Shown piece by piece: positions 1-8,818 of a stretch of 64,000 nucleotides of DNA (position 1 is its first letter; the number at the start of each line of letters is the position of its first letter). The translations under genes were made by a program, and so were the position numbers. The notes under the pieces are model-generated. The model made no database searches and was not told the origin of the DNA. It saw nothing but the letters and a program-made list of their open reading frames with translations. Source of the stretch: Photobacterium halotolerans DSM 18316 (GTDB taxonomy: Bacteria > Pseudomonadota > Gammaproteobacteria > Enterobacterales > Vibrionaceae); the NCBI RefSeq assembly GCF_000425165.1, contig NZ_KE384323.1, forward strand, positions 133,984 to 197,983. Reading direction: 5' to 3'.

Positions 1-21
1 GATGCCCTGAACGAGAAATAA
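1..21 (+). CDS. napB: NapB C-terminal end (partial)
   Basis: The first 21 bases read as six codons (DALNEK) and a TAA stop, ending 14 bases before napC. NapB, the periplasmic dihaem electron-transfer subunit of nitrate reductase, normally lies directly upstream of napC in vibrios. The assignment rests on position only, because too few residues are present to recognise the protein. Confidence 0.5.
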   Translation, partial: DALNEK

Positions 22-35
22 CGACGGAGCCGGTT

Positions 36-611
36 ATGAATATCATTAAACGCTTCTGGCGTCGTCTGAGCTCACCGAGTAAAGCGGCAGCAGGTGTGGT
101 GCTGTTTTTGGGCTTTATGGGCGGTTTACTGTTCTGGGGGGCATTTAACACAGGAATGGAGGCCACGAATACCGAGGCTTTCTGTTCTGGCTGTCATGCT
201 CCCATAGTGAAGGAGATACGTGAAACCATTCATTACTCAAACCGCTCGGGTGTACGGGCGATTTGTTCAGATTGCCACGTTCCTCATGAGTGGACAGACA
301 AGATTGTCCGCAAAGTTCAGGCATCCAAGGAGCTGTTTGCGTTTGCGATGGGGACGATAAACACCGAGGAGAAGTTTCAGGCAAGGCGGGGGCATCTTGC
401 TCATCGCGAATGGAGCCGAATGAAAAACAACGACTCCAAGGAATGCCGGAACTGCCATCAATTTGAGTACATGGATTACTCTGAACAAGGGGTACGTGCC
501 GTGAAGCAGCACTCAGATGCGCTCGCTTCGGGAGATAAAACCTGTGTGGATTGCCACAAAGGGATAGCCCACCGACTGCCTGATATGAAAGATGTTGAAG
601 GCTGGCAATAA
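36..611 (+). CDS. napC: Tetrahaem cytochrome c quinol dehydrogenase NapC
   Basis: NapC is a membrane-anchored NapC/NirT-family tetrahaem cytochrome that oxidises quinol and passes electrons to the periplasmic nitrate reductase NapAB. The 191-residue protein has one N-terminal membrane anchor (about residues 18-40) and then exactly four CxxCH haem-binding motifs (CSGCH, CSDCH, CRNCH, CVDCH), which is the family pattern. The length fits NapC (about 190-200 residues). It follows the probable end of napB by 14 bases and precedes a small membrane peptide, as in other vibrio nap operons. NirT or TorC-like cytochromes are the alternatives, but the context favours NapC. Confidence 0.93.
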   Translation: MNIIKRFWRRLSSPSKAAAGVVLFLGFMGGLLFWGAFNTGMEATNTEAFCSGCHAPIVKEIRETIHYSNRSGVRAICSDCHVPHEWTDKIVRKVQASKELFAFAMGTINTEEKFQARRGHLAHREWSRMKNNDSKECRNCHQFEYMDYSEQGVRAVKQHSDALASGDKTCVDCHKGIAHRLPDMKDVEGWQ

Positions 612-621
612 GGAGAAAGCG

Positions 622-759
622 ATGAGTACGCTGGAATCGATTATCTGGCATGTGCTGGGCTATGCCGCCATGCCCGTGATTATCTTAACGGGTTTTCTGA
701 TGGTGGCTGTAGTGTCTTTATGGATACTTTCAATCGGGAAAGACAAACCAGGCCGTTAG
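622..759 (+). CDS. Short membrane peptide following napC (TIGR02808-like)
   Basis: This 45-residue peptide (starts MSTLESIIWHVLGYAAMPVI) has an AGGAG ribosome site at 611-615 and follows the napC stop by 10 bases, so it is probably co-transcribed. It is one hydrophobic helix with a short basic tail (GKDKPGR). Short proteins of this kind downstream of napC in vibrios have been grouped as TIGR02808; I place it there from memory. Function is unknown; a small accessory membrane subunit of the Nap system is an inference. It ends against the convergent gene at 756-953. Confidence 0.75.
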   Translation: MSTLESIIWHVLGYAAMPVIILTGFLMVAVVSLWILSIGKDKPGR

Positions 760-953
760 TGGCAACCATTTCCCTGGCCAGGCGGCTTGTAGCTGATGAT
801 TAAAGCCGCCAGCCAGGCAGCATAAAGCGGCAGCCAGTCAGTCAGCAATGCGACAAAAGGTGTGTGGCCTGTCAGCCAAATTTCACCCAGGTGAAGTACA
901 GCAATGCAGGCCAAGCCAAGCAAACAGATAATACGAAACACATTCCGCCCCAT
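756..953 (-). CDS. Hypothetical 65-residue membrane protein
   Basis: The protein has two predicted membrane segments (about residues 5-24 and 36-56) joined by a short loop, and a soluble tail ending KPPGQGNGCH. I do not recognise a characterised family. It runs convergent to the nap genes, and its stop overlaps the stop of the peptide at 622-759. A Fur-box-like sequence lies at 991-1009 between plausible -35 (TTGATA) and -10 (TATACT) hexamers, so iron control is possible. Function is unknown. Confidence 0.65.
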   Translation of the reverse strand: MGRNVFRIICLLGLACIAVLHLGEIWLTGHTPFVALLTDWLPLYAAWLAALIISYKPPGQGNGCH

Positions 954-990
954 ACATATATCCTTTGAAAATCTACGGATAAGTATAGAT

Positions 991-1009
991 GCAAATGCTA
1001 ATTGTTATC
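991..1009 (-). promoter_or_regulatory. Fur-box-like site and sigma-70-like promoter
   Basis: The 19 bases match the Fur consensus GATAATGATAATCATTATC at 14 of 19 positions by eye. On the minus strand they lie between TTGATA and TATACT, which are 18 bases apart, about 40 bases upstream of the gene ending at 756. This is a motif match only. Confidence 0.35.
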
Positions 1010-1035
1010 AAGTGCGTTTGTAAGCTATTTACATA

Positions 1036-1377
1036 TCACTTAATAAAGTGCCAGCCAATGAATCCTGCCCAGGATAACAGCAGTAGTATCCAAGGTAACC
1101 GACTCTGTGAGGCGGCTGTCTGCACTTCAGTCTGCTCTGACTGAGCCGGATCTGTGGGGTTGGATGTCGTTTTTTCTTTTAGCTGCTTCTTACGTTGCTT
1201 ATCCCTTTCACGTGCTTTGGCTTTTTGCTGCTTTTTATAGAGTTCGATGCCCTTCTGAATACCCTGCGCGATAAGCTTGGTCTGTTCTTTTGTCTGTCCT
1301 GGCTTTTGTGTTGCTCTGGCAATTTGCATTGCTTCTGCCTGCGTTTCTGGTGAGGGTGAATGGGGTGTTTTGTTCAT
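1036..1377 (-). CDS. DUF2956 family protein
   Basis: This 113-residue protein has a conserved N-terminal half (ETQAEAMQIARATQKPGQTK, then an IQKGIELYKKQQKAKARERD segment), a highly basic region, and one C-terminal membrane helix (about residues 94-112). This is the layout of DUF2956, a short family common in Vibrionaceae and Shewanella. The charged helix probably faces the cytoplasm with a C-tail anchor. Function is unknown. It appears monocistronic; nested inverted repeats at 1449-1501 lie upstream and may be its operator. Confidence 0.8.
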   Translation of the reverse strand: MNKTPHSPSPETQAEAMQIARATQKPGQTKEQTKLIAQGIQKGIELYKKQQKAKARERDKQRKKQLKEKTTSNPTDPAQSEQTEVQTAASQSRLPWILLLLSWAGFIGWHFIK

Positions 1378-1767
1378 TGCAATCCCGTTAATGGTAAATT
1401 CGTCGATTTGATAGCATTTTATGCCGTTAATGTCGCTGTGCGTAAAAGGCCAGGTTTTGTAGGAATATTCCTACAATTAAGGGTGTTCCACATGACCTGG
1501 CGAGCGCTGTTTTTAGTGCATAACCGATGTTAAGTAAATGAAAAGCCACTGTTTATTATCGTGATGCTGAAAGTGTTGCTTTAGAAGCAATCATAGTACT
1601 TTTCATTGTTTGTTAAATATACGTAAAAGCGTGATCATGATTACAGGTTAAGTAATTAATCCGTGCGTTACAACGCAGAACGAATGTCTGTTCCTTTGCC
1701 AATTGATCCATATCATTTATTGTCAGCAAAGATAAATACGATTTCCCTGTTTCTGGGCACCAGTTGC
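1378..1767. other. Divergent intergenic region
   Basis: About 390 bases separate the DUF2956 gene (minus) from the DUF2919 gene (plus). It holds a perfect 20-bp palindrome within a larger inverted repeat (1449-1501) and otherwise AT-rich DNA. A longer reading frame for the plus-strand gene could begin at GTG 1663 or ATG 1684, but none of the possible starts has a convincing ribosome site. Confidence 0.5.
1449..1501. repeat. Nested inverted repeats with perfect 20-bp palindrome
   Basis: Positions 1457-1476 form a perfect palindrome (left half TTGTAGGAAT). It lies inside a 7-bp outer inverted repeat, GCCAGGT at 1449-1455 and ACCTGGC at 1495-1501. The palindrome could be an operator for a dimeric regulator of the divergent genes. 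There is no T tract, so it is not a clear terminator. Confidence 0.6.
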
Positions 1768-2211
1768 ATGTATTCACTAGATGCTTATGACAGCAATGGT
1801 CTGCTAAAACCTTCCAGCCTGTTATGGTTGAGTATGCTGTTCAGTGCCAGAGGGTGGGGAGTGTTTATCATGGCTGGTGTCAGCAGGGCACAAGGTGCTG
1901 AGCTGCTCCGGTTATTTTATCCTCACACAGAGAATTTGTACTTTCTGATGGGGATTGGTCTGCCTGCCTTGTTTCTGATGTGGCTGAGCGGAGTGCGTCA
2001 TAAGAATAACAAAATGATAAACGGAGCATGGCGGTATGGCAGGTTTATTCTGTTATCCGGATATGCGCTGGATTTAGTATTGCAAGTGTACCAACTGACA
2101 TTGTTAAGAGGCGCCTTTAGCTGGCCGGCAGCAGTTACTTTGCTGGTAACCATTTGGCTAATGGCTTATCTGGTACGAAGTTCCCGAGTCAGACATACAT
2201 TTGCCAATTAG
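1768..2211 (+). CDS. DUF2919 (YfeZ-like) inner-membrane protein
   Basis: From ATG 1768 the product is 147 residues, close to E. coli YfeZ (about 150). It begins with the family's N-terminal pattern (YDSNGLLKPSSLLWLSML) and continues with an ARGWGVFIMAG segment. Four membrane helices are likely. The frame is open back to GTG 1663, adding up to 35 residues that do not look like the family, so I prefer 1768 although it has no strong ribosome site. Function is unknown. The next gene follows by 20 bases, so the two may be one operon. Confidence 0.75.
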   Translation: MYSLDAYDSNGLLKPSSLLWLSMLFSARGWGVFIMAGVSRAQGAELLRLFYPHTENLYFLMGIGLPALFLMWLSGVRHKNNKMINGAWRYGRFILLSGYALDLVLQVYQLTLLRGAFSWPAAVTLLVTIWLMAYLVRSSRVRHTFAN

Positions 2212-2231
2212 CCCCATGGAGAAAGTGTCAG

Positions 2232-2627
2232 ATGAATGATTTGGGAAGAGGGGTGCTGTTTAGTGCCTTGCTAAGCCCGCTGGCAATGGCAGACTGGTTA
2301 CTGAATGTGAACCTGGAATTGTCAAGTGCAGGGTATCACCAGTCGGTCGCCACCTCATTGCAATTGTTGCCGGGTGAAGAAACGGTGATTTTCGGCACTA
2401 CCGACGGCGATCAGCGCCGCAAGTTTCTCGGCAGCGCGGAGTTGCTCGAAGTGTCCGCTGAAGAAGTTAAGATTGCCTTTAAAATTCAGGAGCAACTGGA
2501 TGATGGCGCCTGGCGGGTGTTGGCGGCACCGGTAATTTCGACCGGACTGGATACACCAGCTTCATTTGAGTCAGCCCAGGAAGATGACCAGTCGGTTAAA
2601 CTTCAGGTCGCAGTGATGTCAGCCTAG
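2232..2627 (+). CDS. Hypothetical secreted protein
   Basis: The 131-residue product starts at ATG 2232, preceded by GGAGAAAG. Its first 20 residues look like a signal peptide (hydrophobic core, cleavage probable after AMA). The mature part is acidic and soluble with a predicted beta pattern (VNLELSS, VIFGTT, VKIAFKIQEQ). There is no cysteine for a lipobox. I do not recognise a characterised family. It follows the DUF2919 gene closely and is followed by a strong terminator. A periplasmic location is the only firm inference. Confidence 0.7.
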   Translation: MNDLGRGVLFSALLSPLAMADWLLNVNLELSSAGYHQSVATSLQLLPGEETVIFGTTDGDQRRKFLGSAELLEVSAEEVKIAFKIQEQLDDGAWRVLAAPVISTGLDTPASFESAQEDDQSVKLQVAVMSA

Positions 2628-2656
2628 CGTGTTTACGTTTTCTGGTTTTATGTGAC

Positions 2657-2680
2657 AAAAGCGCCTTTTCGGCGCTTTTT
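2657..2680 (+). terminator. Rho-independent terminator
   Basis: AAAAGCGCC pairs with GGCGCTTTT around a four-to-five-base loop and runs into a T tract, 30 bases after the secreted-protein gene. Confidence 0.85.
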
Positions 2681-2850
2681 GCTTTTTCTCTGCCACATTT
2701 TGTCGACAATACGCCTTTTTCTGACTTGGCTGTCCATGATCAATATGCTTAACTCAGAGCCAATTACAATATACTTTTTATTCTGAATGCTGCCATCAGA
2801 CAGTTTGCAGCATTCAAGAGCTGAGTATAGAAAAACGCAACATTGGGAGA

Positions 2851-3756
2851 ATGAATGTGACGCCACAAAGTGCCATTTTACCTGAAGCGGGTCCGTATTC
2901 TTTGGTCTGTGTGTTTAACCTGGTAGGAAATAAAGACAAGGTTATTCGTCAGTGCCAGGGGCTCGTTGAAGTCGCAGAAAAGCTAAATCATCAGCACGTC
3001 AGTGCCTGTATTCGTCTGAGCTTTGGTTTCGGCAAAGCATTCTGGCAGCAATTTGAAAAAGGCTGTCCCAACGATTTTGAAGAATTTGCGCCGCTGGGAA
3101 GCGGGGATGTTACCGCCCCCTCCACCGGCGGTGACTTACTGCTTCATATTCACTCTAACCGTCATGATCTGAATTTTCACCTGCTGAGCAGCTTCCTGCA
3201 GCCCATTGCTCAGGAAGTCGAATTAATCGATGAAACCAATGGTTTCCGGTATCTGGACGCCCGCGATCTGACCGGCTTTATCGATGGTACAGAAAATCCG
3301 AAGAAACAGGCCGCCAGACAAGAGGTGGCTATTATTCCTGAAGGGCCATTCGCAGGAGGTAGCTTCGTGATGGTCCAGCGCTTTGTCCATAATTTACCTG
3401 CCTGGCATGCTGTGCATGTTGCTCAGCAGGAAAAAATAATCGGCCGCACTAAACCAGACTCGATTGAGTTGGATGACGTTCCGGCTGACTCACACGTGGG
3501 CAGGGTGGATCTGAAAGAAGCAGGTAAAGGGCTGAAAATTGTGCGTCATAGCTTGCCCTACGGCACAGTGAGCGGTGAGCACGGCTTGTTGTTTATTGCC
3601 TACTGTGCGCAGCAACGCAACTTCCGCGAAATGCTCGACAGTATGTACGGCGAAAAAGACGGGCAGACGGATAAATTGCTGGACTTTACCAAAGCGGTCA
3701 CAGGCGCTTACTTCTTTGTACCTTCGGCAGAAATGCTGATGCAGCTGCAGGGATAA
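2851..3756 (+). CDS. yfeX: Dyp-type haem peroxidase, YfeX-like
   Basis: This is a dye-decolourising-type peroxidase, a cytoplasmic haem protein using H2O2. The 301-residue length matches E. coli YfeX (299). The GxxDG motif is present (GFIDG, with the distal Asp at 145), as is the proximal haem ligand His215 in SHVGRVDL, at the same numbering as I recall for the E. coli enzyme. The GRTKPD segment is also typical. GTG 2857 is a possible alternative start: it sits 7 bases after the GGGAGA ribosome site, while ATG 2851 is almost touching it. The gene is monocistronic with a terminator after it. Physiological substrate is unknown. Confidence 0.92.
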   Translation: MNVTPQSAILPEAGPYSLVCVFNLVGNKDKVIRQCQGLVEVAEKLNHQHVSACIRLSFGFGKAFWQQFEKGCPNDFEEFAPLGSGDVTAPSTGGDLLLHIHSNRHDLNFHLLSSFLQPIAQEVELIDETNGFRYLDARDLTGFIDGTENPKKQAARQEVAIIPEGPFAGGSFVMVQRFVHNLPAWHAVHVAQQEKIIGRTKPDSIELDDVPADSHVGRVDLKEAGKGLKIVRHSLPYGTVSGEHGLLFIAYCAQQRNFREMLDSMYGEKDGQTDKLLDFTKAVTGAYFFVPSAEMLMQLQG

Positions 3757-3776
3757 TCCTCATCATCCGCTGATGC

Positions 3777-3806
3777 AAAAACGCCGCCTTTTCAGGCGGC
3801 GTTTTT
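3777..3806. terminator. Bidirectional terminator between yfeX and crr
   Basis: A 12-bp perfect stem (AAAAACGCCGCC / GGCGGCGTTTTT) with a six-base loop has T tracts in both directions, and serves the convergent yfeX and crr genes. Confidence 0.9.
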
Positions 3807-3834
3807 ATTAACGCATACCGACTATCAAGAAGCT

Positions 3835-4344
3835 TTACTTCTTAATGCGCAGTACAGGCGTTTCACCCACGGTGACGGTGCCGGACAGTTTAGTCAGCTC
3901 TTTGATTTCATCCATGTTAGAAATCACGACTGGTGTCAGCGTCGACTTCGCTTTCTCTTCCAGTACAGCCAGATCGAACTCAATGATAGTGTCACCCACT
4001 TTCACCGTTTGACCTTCTTCTGCAATACGCGTGAAGCCTTCGCCTTTCAGTTCAACAGTATCGATACCGAAGTGAACGAACAGCTCTACACCATCGTCAG
4101 ACTCGATAGAGAATGCGTGGTTGGTTTCAAAAATTTTACCGATCGTACCGTTTACCGGGGCAACCATCTTGTTACCTGCTGGTTTGATGGCAATACCGTC
4201 ACCAACAATTTTCTCAGCAAAAACAACATCAGGCACATCTTCGATATTTACGATTTCACCTGAAAGCGGGGCGATGATCTCAATAGCACCAGTTTCATTG
4301 GTGTCGTCAGAAACCAGCTTCTTCAATTTGTCAAACAGACCCAT
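3835..4344 (-). CDS. crr: PTS glucose-specific EIIA component
   Basis: EIIA-Glc is the cytoplasmic phosphocarrier that accepts phosphate from HPr, passes it to EIIB-Glc and regulates adenylate cyclase and non-PTS permeases. The 169-residue product starts [14 protein letters not shown] and is preceded by TAGGAG. The active-site histidine is His91 in [13 protein letters not shown], and the assisting His76 is in NHAFSI. It is the last gene of the ptsH-ptsI-crr order; an ERIC element separates it from ptsI. Confidence 0.97.
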   Translation of the reverse strand: MGLFDKLKKLVSDDTNETGAIEIIAPLSGEIVNIEDVPDVVFAEKIVGDGIAIKPAGNKMVAPVNGTIGKIFETNHAFSIESDDGVELFVHFGIDTVELKGEGFTRIAEEGQTVKVGDTIIEFDLAVLEEKAKSTLTPVVISNMDEIKELTKLSGTVTVGETPVLRIKK

Positions 4345-4380
4345 AGTGTTGCTCCTAAGCGTTGTTATTCTATCTGCTGC

Positions 4381-4500
4381 TATTACCCGTGCCACTTGAA
4401 GCTGCAGCGGTGTTGACCACATTCATTCATCCCAGTCACGTGTTTTCCATGTTCATGGGAAGTCATTCACTTGCTGGCAGCTTCAATCAGTTAGGGTATA
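4381..4500. repeat. ERIC (intergenic repeat unit) element
   Basis: The 120-bp sequence has imperfect terminal inverted repeats: left TATTACCCGTGCCACTTGAA followed by GCTGCAGC, right GCTGGCAGCTTCAA followed by TCAGTTAGGGTATA. Internally it carries the ERIC-typical ATTCATTCATCCCAGTCAC and CATTCACTTGCTGGC segments. Size, ends and core match ERIC elements of enterobacteria and vibrios. It fills almost the whole ptsI-crr gap, ending two bases before the ptsI stop codon, so it is transcribed within the pts message and should fold into a long hairpin. Confidence 0.85.
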
Positions 4501-4502
4501 TC

Positions 4503-6230
4503 TTAGCAGATGGTTTTTTCTGCGATAAATGTCTCTACGTGTGCTTCGATTTCAGCGGCAGTTGGAAGAGCAAGTGCTTGCTCGGCCATCAGCTTCACAT
4601 CAGCAAAGTTACTGTTACGAATCACTTTTTTGATGCGTGGAATTGAAATCGCACTCATGCTGAACTCATCAAGGCCCATACCAAGCAATAGCAGGGTCGC
4701 ACGATCATCACCAGCTAACTCACCGCACATGCCAGTCCATTTACCTTCCTTGTGGGAAGCATCGATGACTTGCTTGATGACAGTTAACACTGCGGGTGAC
4801 ATTGGATTATATAGATGAGAAATCAGCTCGTTACCACGGTCAACAGCCAGAGTATACTGGGTTAAGTCGTTTGTACCAATGCTAAAGAAGTCGACTTCTT
4901 TGGCTAAATGGTGAGCAATTGCCGCTGCAGCCGGCGTTTCAACCATAACGCCCACTTCAATTTTGTCGTCGAAAGCAATACCTTCTTCACGCAGTTCTGC
5001 TTTGTAGGTTTCCATTTCGTTTTTCAGTTCACGAATCTCTTCGACAGAGATAATCATCGGGAACATTACACGCAGCTTGCCGTGTGCAGAGGCACGCAGG
5101 ATAGCGCGCAGCTGAGCACGCAGGATTTCACGGCGATCCAGGCTGATACGCACTGCGCGCCAGCCCAGGAAGGGATTCATTTCTTTTGGCAGATCCATGT
5201 ACGGCAGATCTTTATCACCGCCGATATCCATGGTGCGGATGATCACGGACTGACCAAGCATGGCTTCTGCCACATCTTTATACGCCTGGTACTGTTCGTC
5301 TTCAGTCGGCAGTGAATCGCGGTCCATAAACAGGAATTCAGTACGGTACAGACCGACGCCTTCGCCGCCGTTCCGGTTGACACCTTCGCAGTCTTTCACT
5401 GTACCTATGTTGCCGCACACTTCAACTTGCTGGCCATCCAGTGTAATTGCCGGCAAATCTTTCAGCTTCGCGAGTTCATCTTTTTCTGCCTGATACTCAT
5501 CGCGAATGGCTTTGAATTTTGACATTTCGTCTGCTGATGGATTAATAACGATTTGGTTATTAATGGCATCCAACACCAGCATGTCACCGTTCTTCACTTG
5601 TTTGGTGATGTCGTTAGTACCCACAATGGCAGGTAACTCGAGTGAACGAGCCATGATGGAGGTGTGGGAGGTGCGGCCACCGATGTCGGTCGCAAAACCC
5701 AGCACGTATTTCAGATTGATTTGCGCCGTTTCAGAAGGCGTCAGATCGTTGGCCACCAGTATCACTTCTTCATTGATGGCACTCAGATTGACAATGTTGA
5801 TACCCAGCGCGTTTTTCACCACACGGTTACCGATATCACGGATGTCGGTGGCACGCTCTTTCAGGTACTCATCGTCCAGGGATTCCAGCGTGGTTGCCTG
5901 CTCTTCAATGATAGCGTGAATCGCATAGGCGGCCCTCGCTTTGTTATCTTTAATGAAGGCTATGATTTCCTCTTCAAGCTCTTCATCTTCAAGCAACATG
6001 ATGTGGCCTTCAAAGATGGCTTCCTTCTCTTCACCGAAGGTAATACGTGCTTTCTCTTTGATTACGTTGAGTTGCTCAGAAGATTTCTGACGCGCATTGA
6101 AGAAGCACTCAATTTCTTTTTCGATTTGATCGGCAGAAATGGGTGACTTGTCGAGAGTAATCTCTTCTTCCTGCAGTAGCAGCGCTTTACCGAAAGCGAT
6201 GCCAGGAGATGCCAGGATACCTGAAATCAT
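4503..6230 (-). CDS. ptsI: PTS enzyme I
   Basis: Enzyme I (PEP-protein phosphotransferase) takes phosphate from phosphoenolpyruvate and gives it to HPr. The 575-residue length equals that of the E. coli enzyme. The phosphorylated histidine is His189 in [12 protein letters not shown]. The PEP-binding C-terminal barrel has the expected [10 protein letters not shown] and [20 protein letters not shown] signatures. It lies 52 bases downstream of ptsH. Confidence 0.97.
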   Translation of the reverse strand: MISGILASPGIAFGKALLLQEEEITLDKSPISADQIEKEIECFFNARQKSSEQLNVIKEKARITFGEEKEAIFEGHIMLLEDEELEEEIIAFIKDNKARAAYAIHAIIEEQATTLESLDDEYLKERATDIRDIGNRVVKNALGINIVNLSAINEEVILVANDLTPSETAQINLKYVLGFATDIGGRTSHTSIMARSLELPAIVGTNDITKQVKNGDMLVLDAINNQIVINPSADEMSKFKAIRDEYQAEKDELAKLKDLPAITLDGQQVEVCGNIGTVKDCEGVNRNGGEGVGLYRTEFLFMDRDSLPTEDEQYQAYKDVAEAMLGQSVIIRTMDIGGDKDLPYMDLPKEMNPFLGWRAVRISLDRREILRAQLRAILRASAHGKLRVMFPMIISVEEIRELKNEMETYKAELREEGIAFDDKIEVGVMVETPAAAAIAHHLAKEVDFFSIGTNDLTQYTLAVDRGNELISHLYNPMSPAVLTVIKQVIDASHKEGKWTGMCGELAGDDRATLLLLGMGLDEFSMSAISIPRIKKVIRNSNFADVKLMAEQALALPTAAEIEAHVETFIAEKTIC

Positions 6231-6282
6231 AGCCTTACCTTAAATTTAACAAACAACTAGGGAAATAATGTACTGCGGCCGA

Positions 6283-6540
6283 TTAGTGCAGCTGGTCCAT
6301 CAGGGCAACCAGATGATCAACAGCTTCCTGAGCTTGTGAACCTTCAGCTGAAATGGTGACCACAGTGCCTTTAACCAGGCCTAGTGTTTGCAGTTTGAAC
6401 AGGCTTTTAGCACTTGCGCTTTTACCATTAGAAGTCACAGTGATGTCGGCATCAAAGCCTTTTGCTTCTTTAACGAATTGCGCAGCAGGACGAGTGTGTA
6501 GGCCGTTTTCTGCAGTGATCTCAACTTGCTTCTGATACAT
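6283..6540 (-). CDS. ptsH: PTS phosphocarrier protein HPr
   Basis: HPr shuttles phosphate from enzyme I to the sugar-specific EIIA proteins. The product has 85 residues, the standard length. The active-site His15 lies in [17 protein letters not shown], and the regulatory-site Ser46 region ([14 protein letters not shown]) is intact. It is the first gene of the pts operon. Confidence 0.97.
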   Translation of the reverse strand: MYQKQVEITAENGLHTRPAAQFVKEAKGFDADITVTSNGKSASAKSLFKLQTLGLVKGTVVTISAEGSQAQEAVDHLVALMDQLH

Positions 6541-6795
6541 TTTTCACCCCGATTCTTAATATCGTATTATGTAATAATCACGTAACTGAAAGTAAGCTTA
6601 ATCCCTATAGCGAAAGCTTGCTAATTTAGGTTCTAATTTCACATTCACTTACATTGATTTAGTTTATGTTTGGAACCCATTCTAAGAGGTTTGTGACCCG
6701 GCAAACATCGACCAGGTCAATTTTCACTCTTTTATTTCGATGCTGAAAATAAAAGCGTGGTCGGATTTATATTAAAGCTAAGGTCAAAAAGCAAT
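6541..6795 (-). promoter_or_regulatory. ptsH upstream region with CRP-like site
   Basis: This AT-rich region must contain the pts promoter(s). A CRP-like sequence, TGTGA-N6-AAACA at 6692-6707, matches one half-site perfectly and the other at three of five positions. CRP control of ptsHI is known in E. coli. I could not choose a -35/-10 pair with confidence. Confidence 0.35.
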
Positions 6796-6819
6796 AAAAA
6801 AGCCCCTATTGAGGGGCTT
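6796..6819 (-). terminator. cysK terminator
   Basis: On the minus strand AAGCCCCT-CAAT-AGGGGCTT is followed by a T tract, about 40 bases past the cysK stop. It separates cysK from the pts promoter region. Confidence 0.88.
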
Positions 6820-6858
6820 GACTTTAACAAATGCTTATCAAAAATGGCAATTTTGTGA

Positions 6859-7827
6859 TCACTGTTGGGTTTCTTTTTCGGTAAAGATACCAGCGAACAG
6901 CGCCGATGAGAGATAGCGTTCACCTGAACTCGGTAGCACTACAACAATGTTTTTGCCAGCGAATTCCGGGCGCTCAGCAAGGCGGTTGGCTGCAACCACA
7001 GCGGCACCTGAAGAGATACCTGCCAGAATGCCTTCTTCTTCCATCAGACGCTGAGCCATAGCAATCGCATCTTCCGAGCTGACACGCTCTACTTCATCAA
7101 TCAGAGACAGATCCAGGTTGCCAGGAATGAAGCCTGCACCGATACCCTGAATTTTGTGCGGGGCCGGTTTGATCTCTTCACCGTTCAATGCCTGAGTAAT
7201 AACCGGAGATTCGCTTGGCTCAACGGCAACAGTGGTGATGGCTTTGCCTTTCTGCTGTTTGATAAAACGGCTAACACCGGTCAGAGTACCGCCGGTACCG
7301 ACACCAGAAACGAACACATCAATGTCGCCTTCGGTTGCATCCCAGATTTCCGGGCCGGTGGTTTTTTCGTGGATTTGCGGGTTAGCAGGGTTATCAAACT
7401 GCTGCAGCAGCAGATATTTTTCCGGGTCAGAAGCGACAATTTCTTCTGCTTTTTCAATCGCACCTTTCATGCCTTTTGGTGCTTCAGTCAGAACCAGGTT
7501 GGCACCGAGTGCTTTGAGCAGTTTACGACGCTCCAGACTCATACTCTCTGGCATGGTCAGAGTCAGTTTGTAACCGCGGGCGGCGGCAACAAAGGCAAGG
7601 GCAATACCTGTGTTACCACTGGTAGGTTCAACCAGCTCCACACCTTGTTTCAGCACGCCACGTTTTTCAGCATCCCAAATCATGTTGGCACCGATACGGC
7701 ATTTAACGCTGAAGCTTGGGTTGCGTGATTCAATTTTTGCCAGAACATTGCCTTTGCTGACACGGTTCAGGCGTACCAATGGGGTATTACCAATTGTCAG
7801 AGAATTATCTTCGTAAATCTTACTCAT
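6859..7827 (-). CDS. cysK: Cysteine synthase A
   Basis: CysK (O-acetylserine sulfhydrylase A) makes cysteine from O-acetylserine and sulfide using pyridoxal phosphate. The 322-residue product starts [20 protein letters not shown] after AAGGAACG. The PLP lysine is Lys42 in [16 protein letters not shown], and the substrate loop [11 protein letters not shown] and PLP-phosphate loop GTGGTLTG are present. The cysZ-cysK-ptsH-ptsI-crr order is the same as in E. coli. CysB control is expected, but I did not identify a site. Confidence 0.96.
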   Translation of the reverse strand: MSKIYEDNSLTIGNTPLVRLNRVSKGNVLAKIESRNPSFSVKCRIGANMIWDAEKRGVLKQGVELVEPTSGNTGIALAFVAAARGYKLTLTMPESMSLERRKLLKALGANLVLTEAPKGMKGAIEKAEEIVASDPEKYLLLQQFDNPANPQIHEKTTGPEIWDATEGDIDVFVSGVGTGGTLTGVSRFIKQQKGKAITTVAVEPSESPVITQALNGEEIKPAPHKIQGIGAGFIPGNLDLSLIDEVERVSSEDAIAMAQRLMEEEGILAGISSGAAVVAANRLAERPEFAGKNIVVVLPSSGERYLSSALFAGIFTEKETQQ

Positions 7828-8019
7828 GCTTGTCGTTCCTTGGTGACACGTTATCAACAAATGATAGTCAAAGCATAATCGCTGACCACGCATTGGAAAG
7901 GAATTTATTGTTATATCTTAGAGTTATAAGAAAAGGTGTGAACTGTGCCGCTTTATTATTCCTTATGAGTAATATGAAGTGACACTGAGAGCATATTGAC
8001 TGCGCAGAGGTCGCGAGAA

Positions 8020-8041
8020 GAGAGGAGCAAAAACTCCTCTC
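8020..8041 (-). terminator. Hairpin after cysZ
   Basis: GAGAGGAG and CTCCTCTC form a perfect 8-bp stem with a six-base loop, nine bases past the cysZ stop. There is no T tract after the stem, so it may be a 3'-end structure or attenuator rather than a full terminator. Confidence 0.4.
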
Positions 8042-8050
8042 AGGCAGGGT

Positions 8051-8818
8051 TTACTGGCGACGGTTGAGCATGGGCTGCCGGTAATGATCAACCCACATGG
8101 CTGTTGCGCCGCAAACGGCGACAGGCATGACAAACAGGTTCAGAATTGGTGTCATGGTACACAGCATGACAAGGCTGCCGAAGCTGAGGGATTTCCCGCG
8201 GCGCTCTTTGAGGGCATCACGCATGGTATTGAAGGGGATCTTGTGGTTGTCGAAAGGGTAATCGACATACTGAATCGTCATCATCCAGGCACTGAACAGA
8301 AACCACAAAACCGGGCCAAGCGTTTGCCCTACCATAGGAATCCATAGCAGTATCAGTAAGCCCAGGGCTTTGGGCAGGTAATATTTCAGTTTGACCCACT
8401 CACGGTGCAGGATACGGGGCAGATCTTTGATGATGGCCGCGATTCCGGCGTCAGGCGGCGCTTCCCCAGTCAGCTTGGCTTCCAGGTGTTCGGCTAATAG
8501 CCCGTTAAACGGCGCGGCTATCCAATTGGCAATCGTACTGAAAAAATAGGACAGTATGACCAGCAAAGCGATGGCTAATAAAGGCCACAACAGATAAGAC
8601 AACCAATCAAGCCAACCGGGCAGGCTGGAGAGCCAGCCGTTGATCCAGTCATCCAGCTGAGTCAGTGCGTATCCGAATGCGGCACCGAAAAGCAGGATAT
8701 TGATTAATAGTGGAATGATCACAAAACGACGCGTGCCTGGCTGCATCGCCAGAGAAACGCCGCGAAAAAAATACCCCGCCCCGCCAATGGGGGTGGTGTT
8801 GTATGTCGCTTTAGACAT
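8051..8818 (-). CDS. cysZ: Sulfate transporter CysZ
   Basis: CysZ is an inner-membrane sulfate permease that feeds assimilatory sulfate reduction. The 255-residue length matches E. coli CysZ (253). It begins with the family-like [20 protein letters not shown] segment, and several hydrophobic helices follow (about residues 30-52, 70-92, 150-185, 215-240). The start is preceded by TAGGAGACC. It lies upstream of cysK on the same strand and divergent to zipA, as in enterobacteria. Confidence 0.93.
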   Translation of the reverse strand: MSKATYNTTPIGGAGYFFRGVSLAMQPGTRRFVIIPLLINILLFGAAFGYALTQLDDWINGWLSSLPGWLDWLSYLLWPLLAIALLVILSYFFSTIANWIAAPFNGLLAEHLEAKLTGEAPPDAGIAAIIKDLPRILHREWVKLKYYLPKALGLLILLWIPMVGQTLGPVLWFLFSAWMMTIQYVDYPFDNHKIPFNTMRDALKERRGKSLSFGSLVMLCTMTPILNLFVMPVAVCGATAMWVDHYRQPMLNRRQ

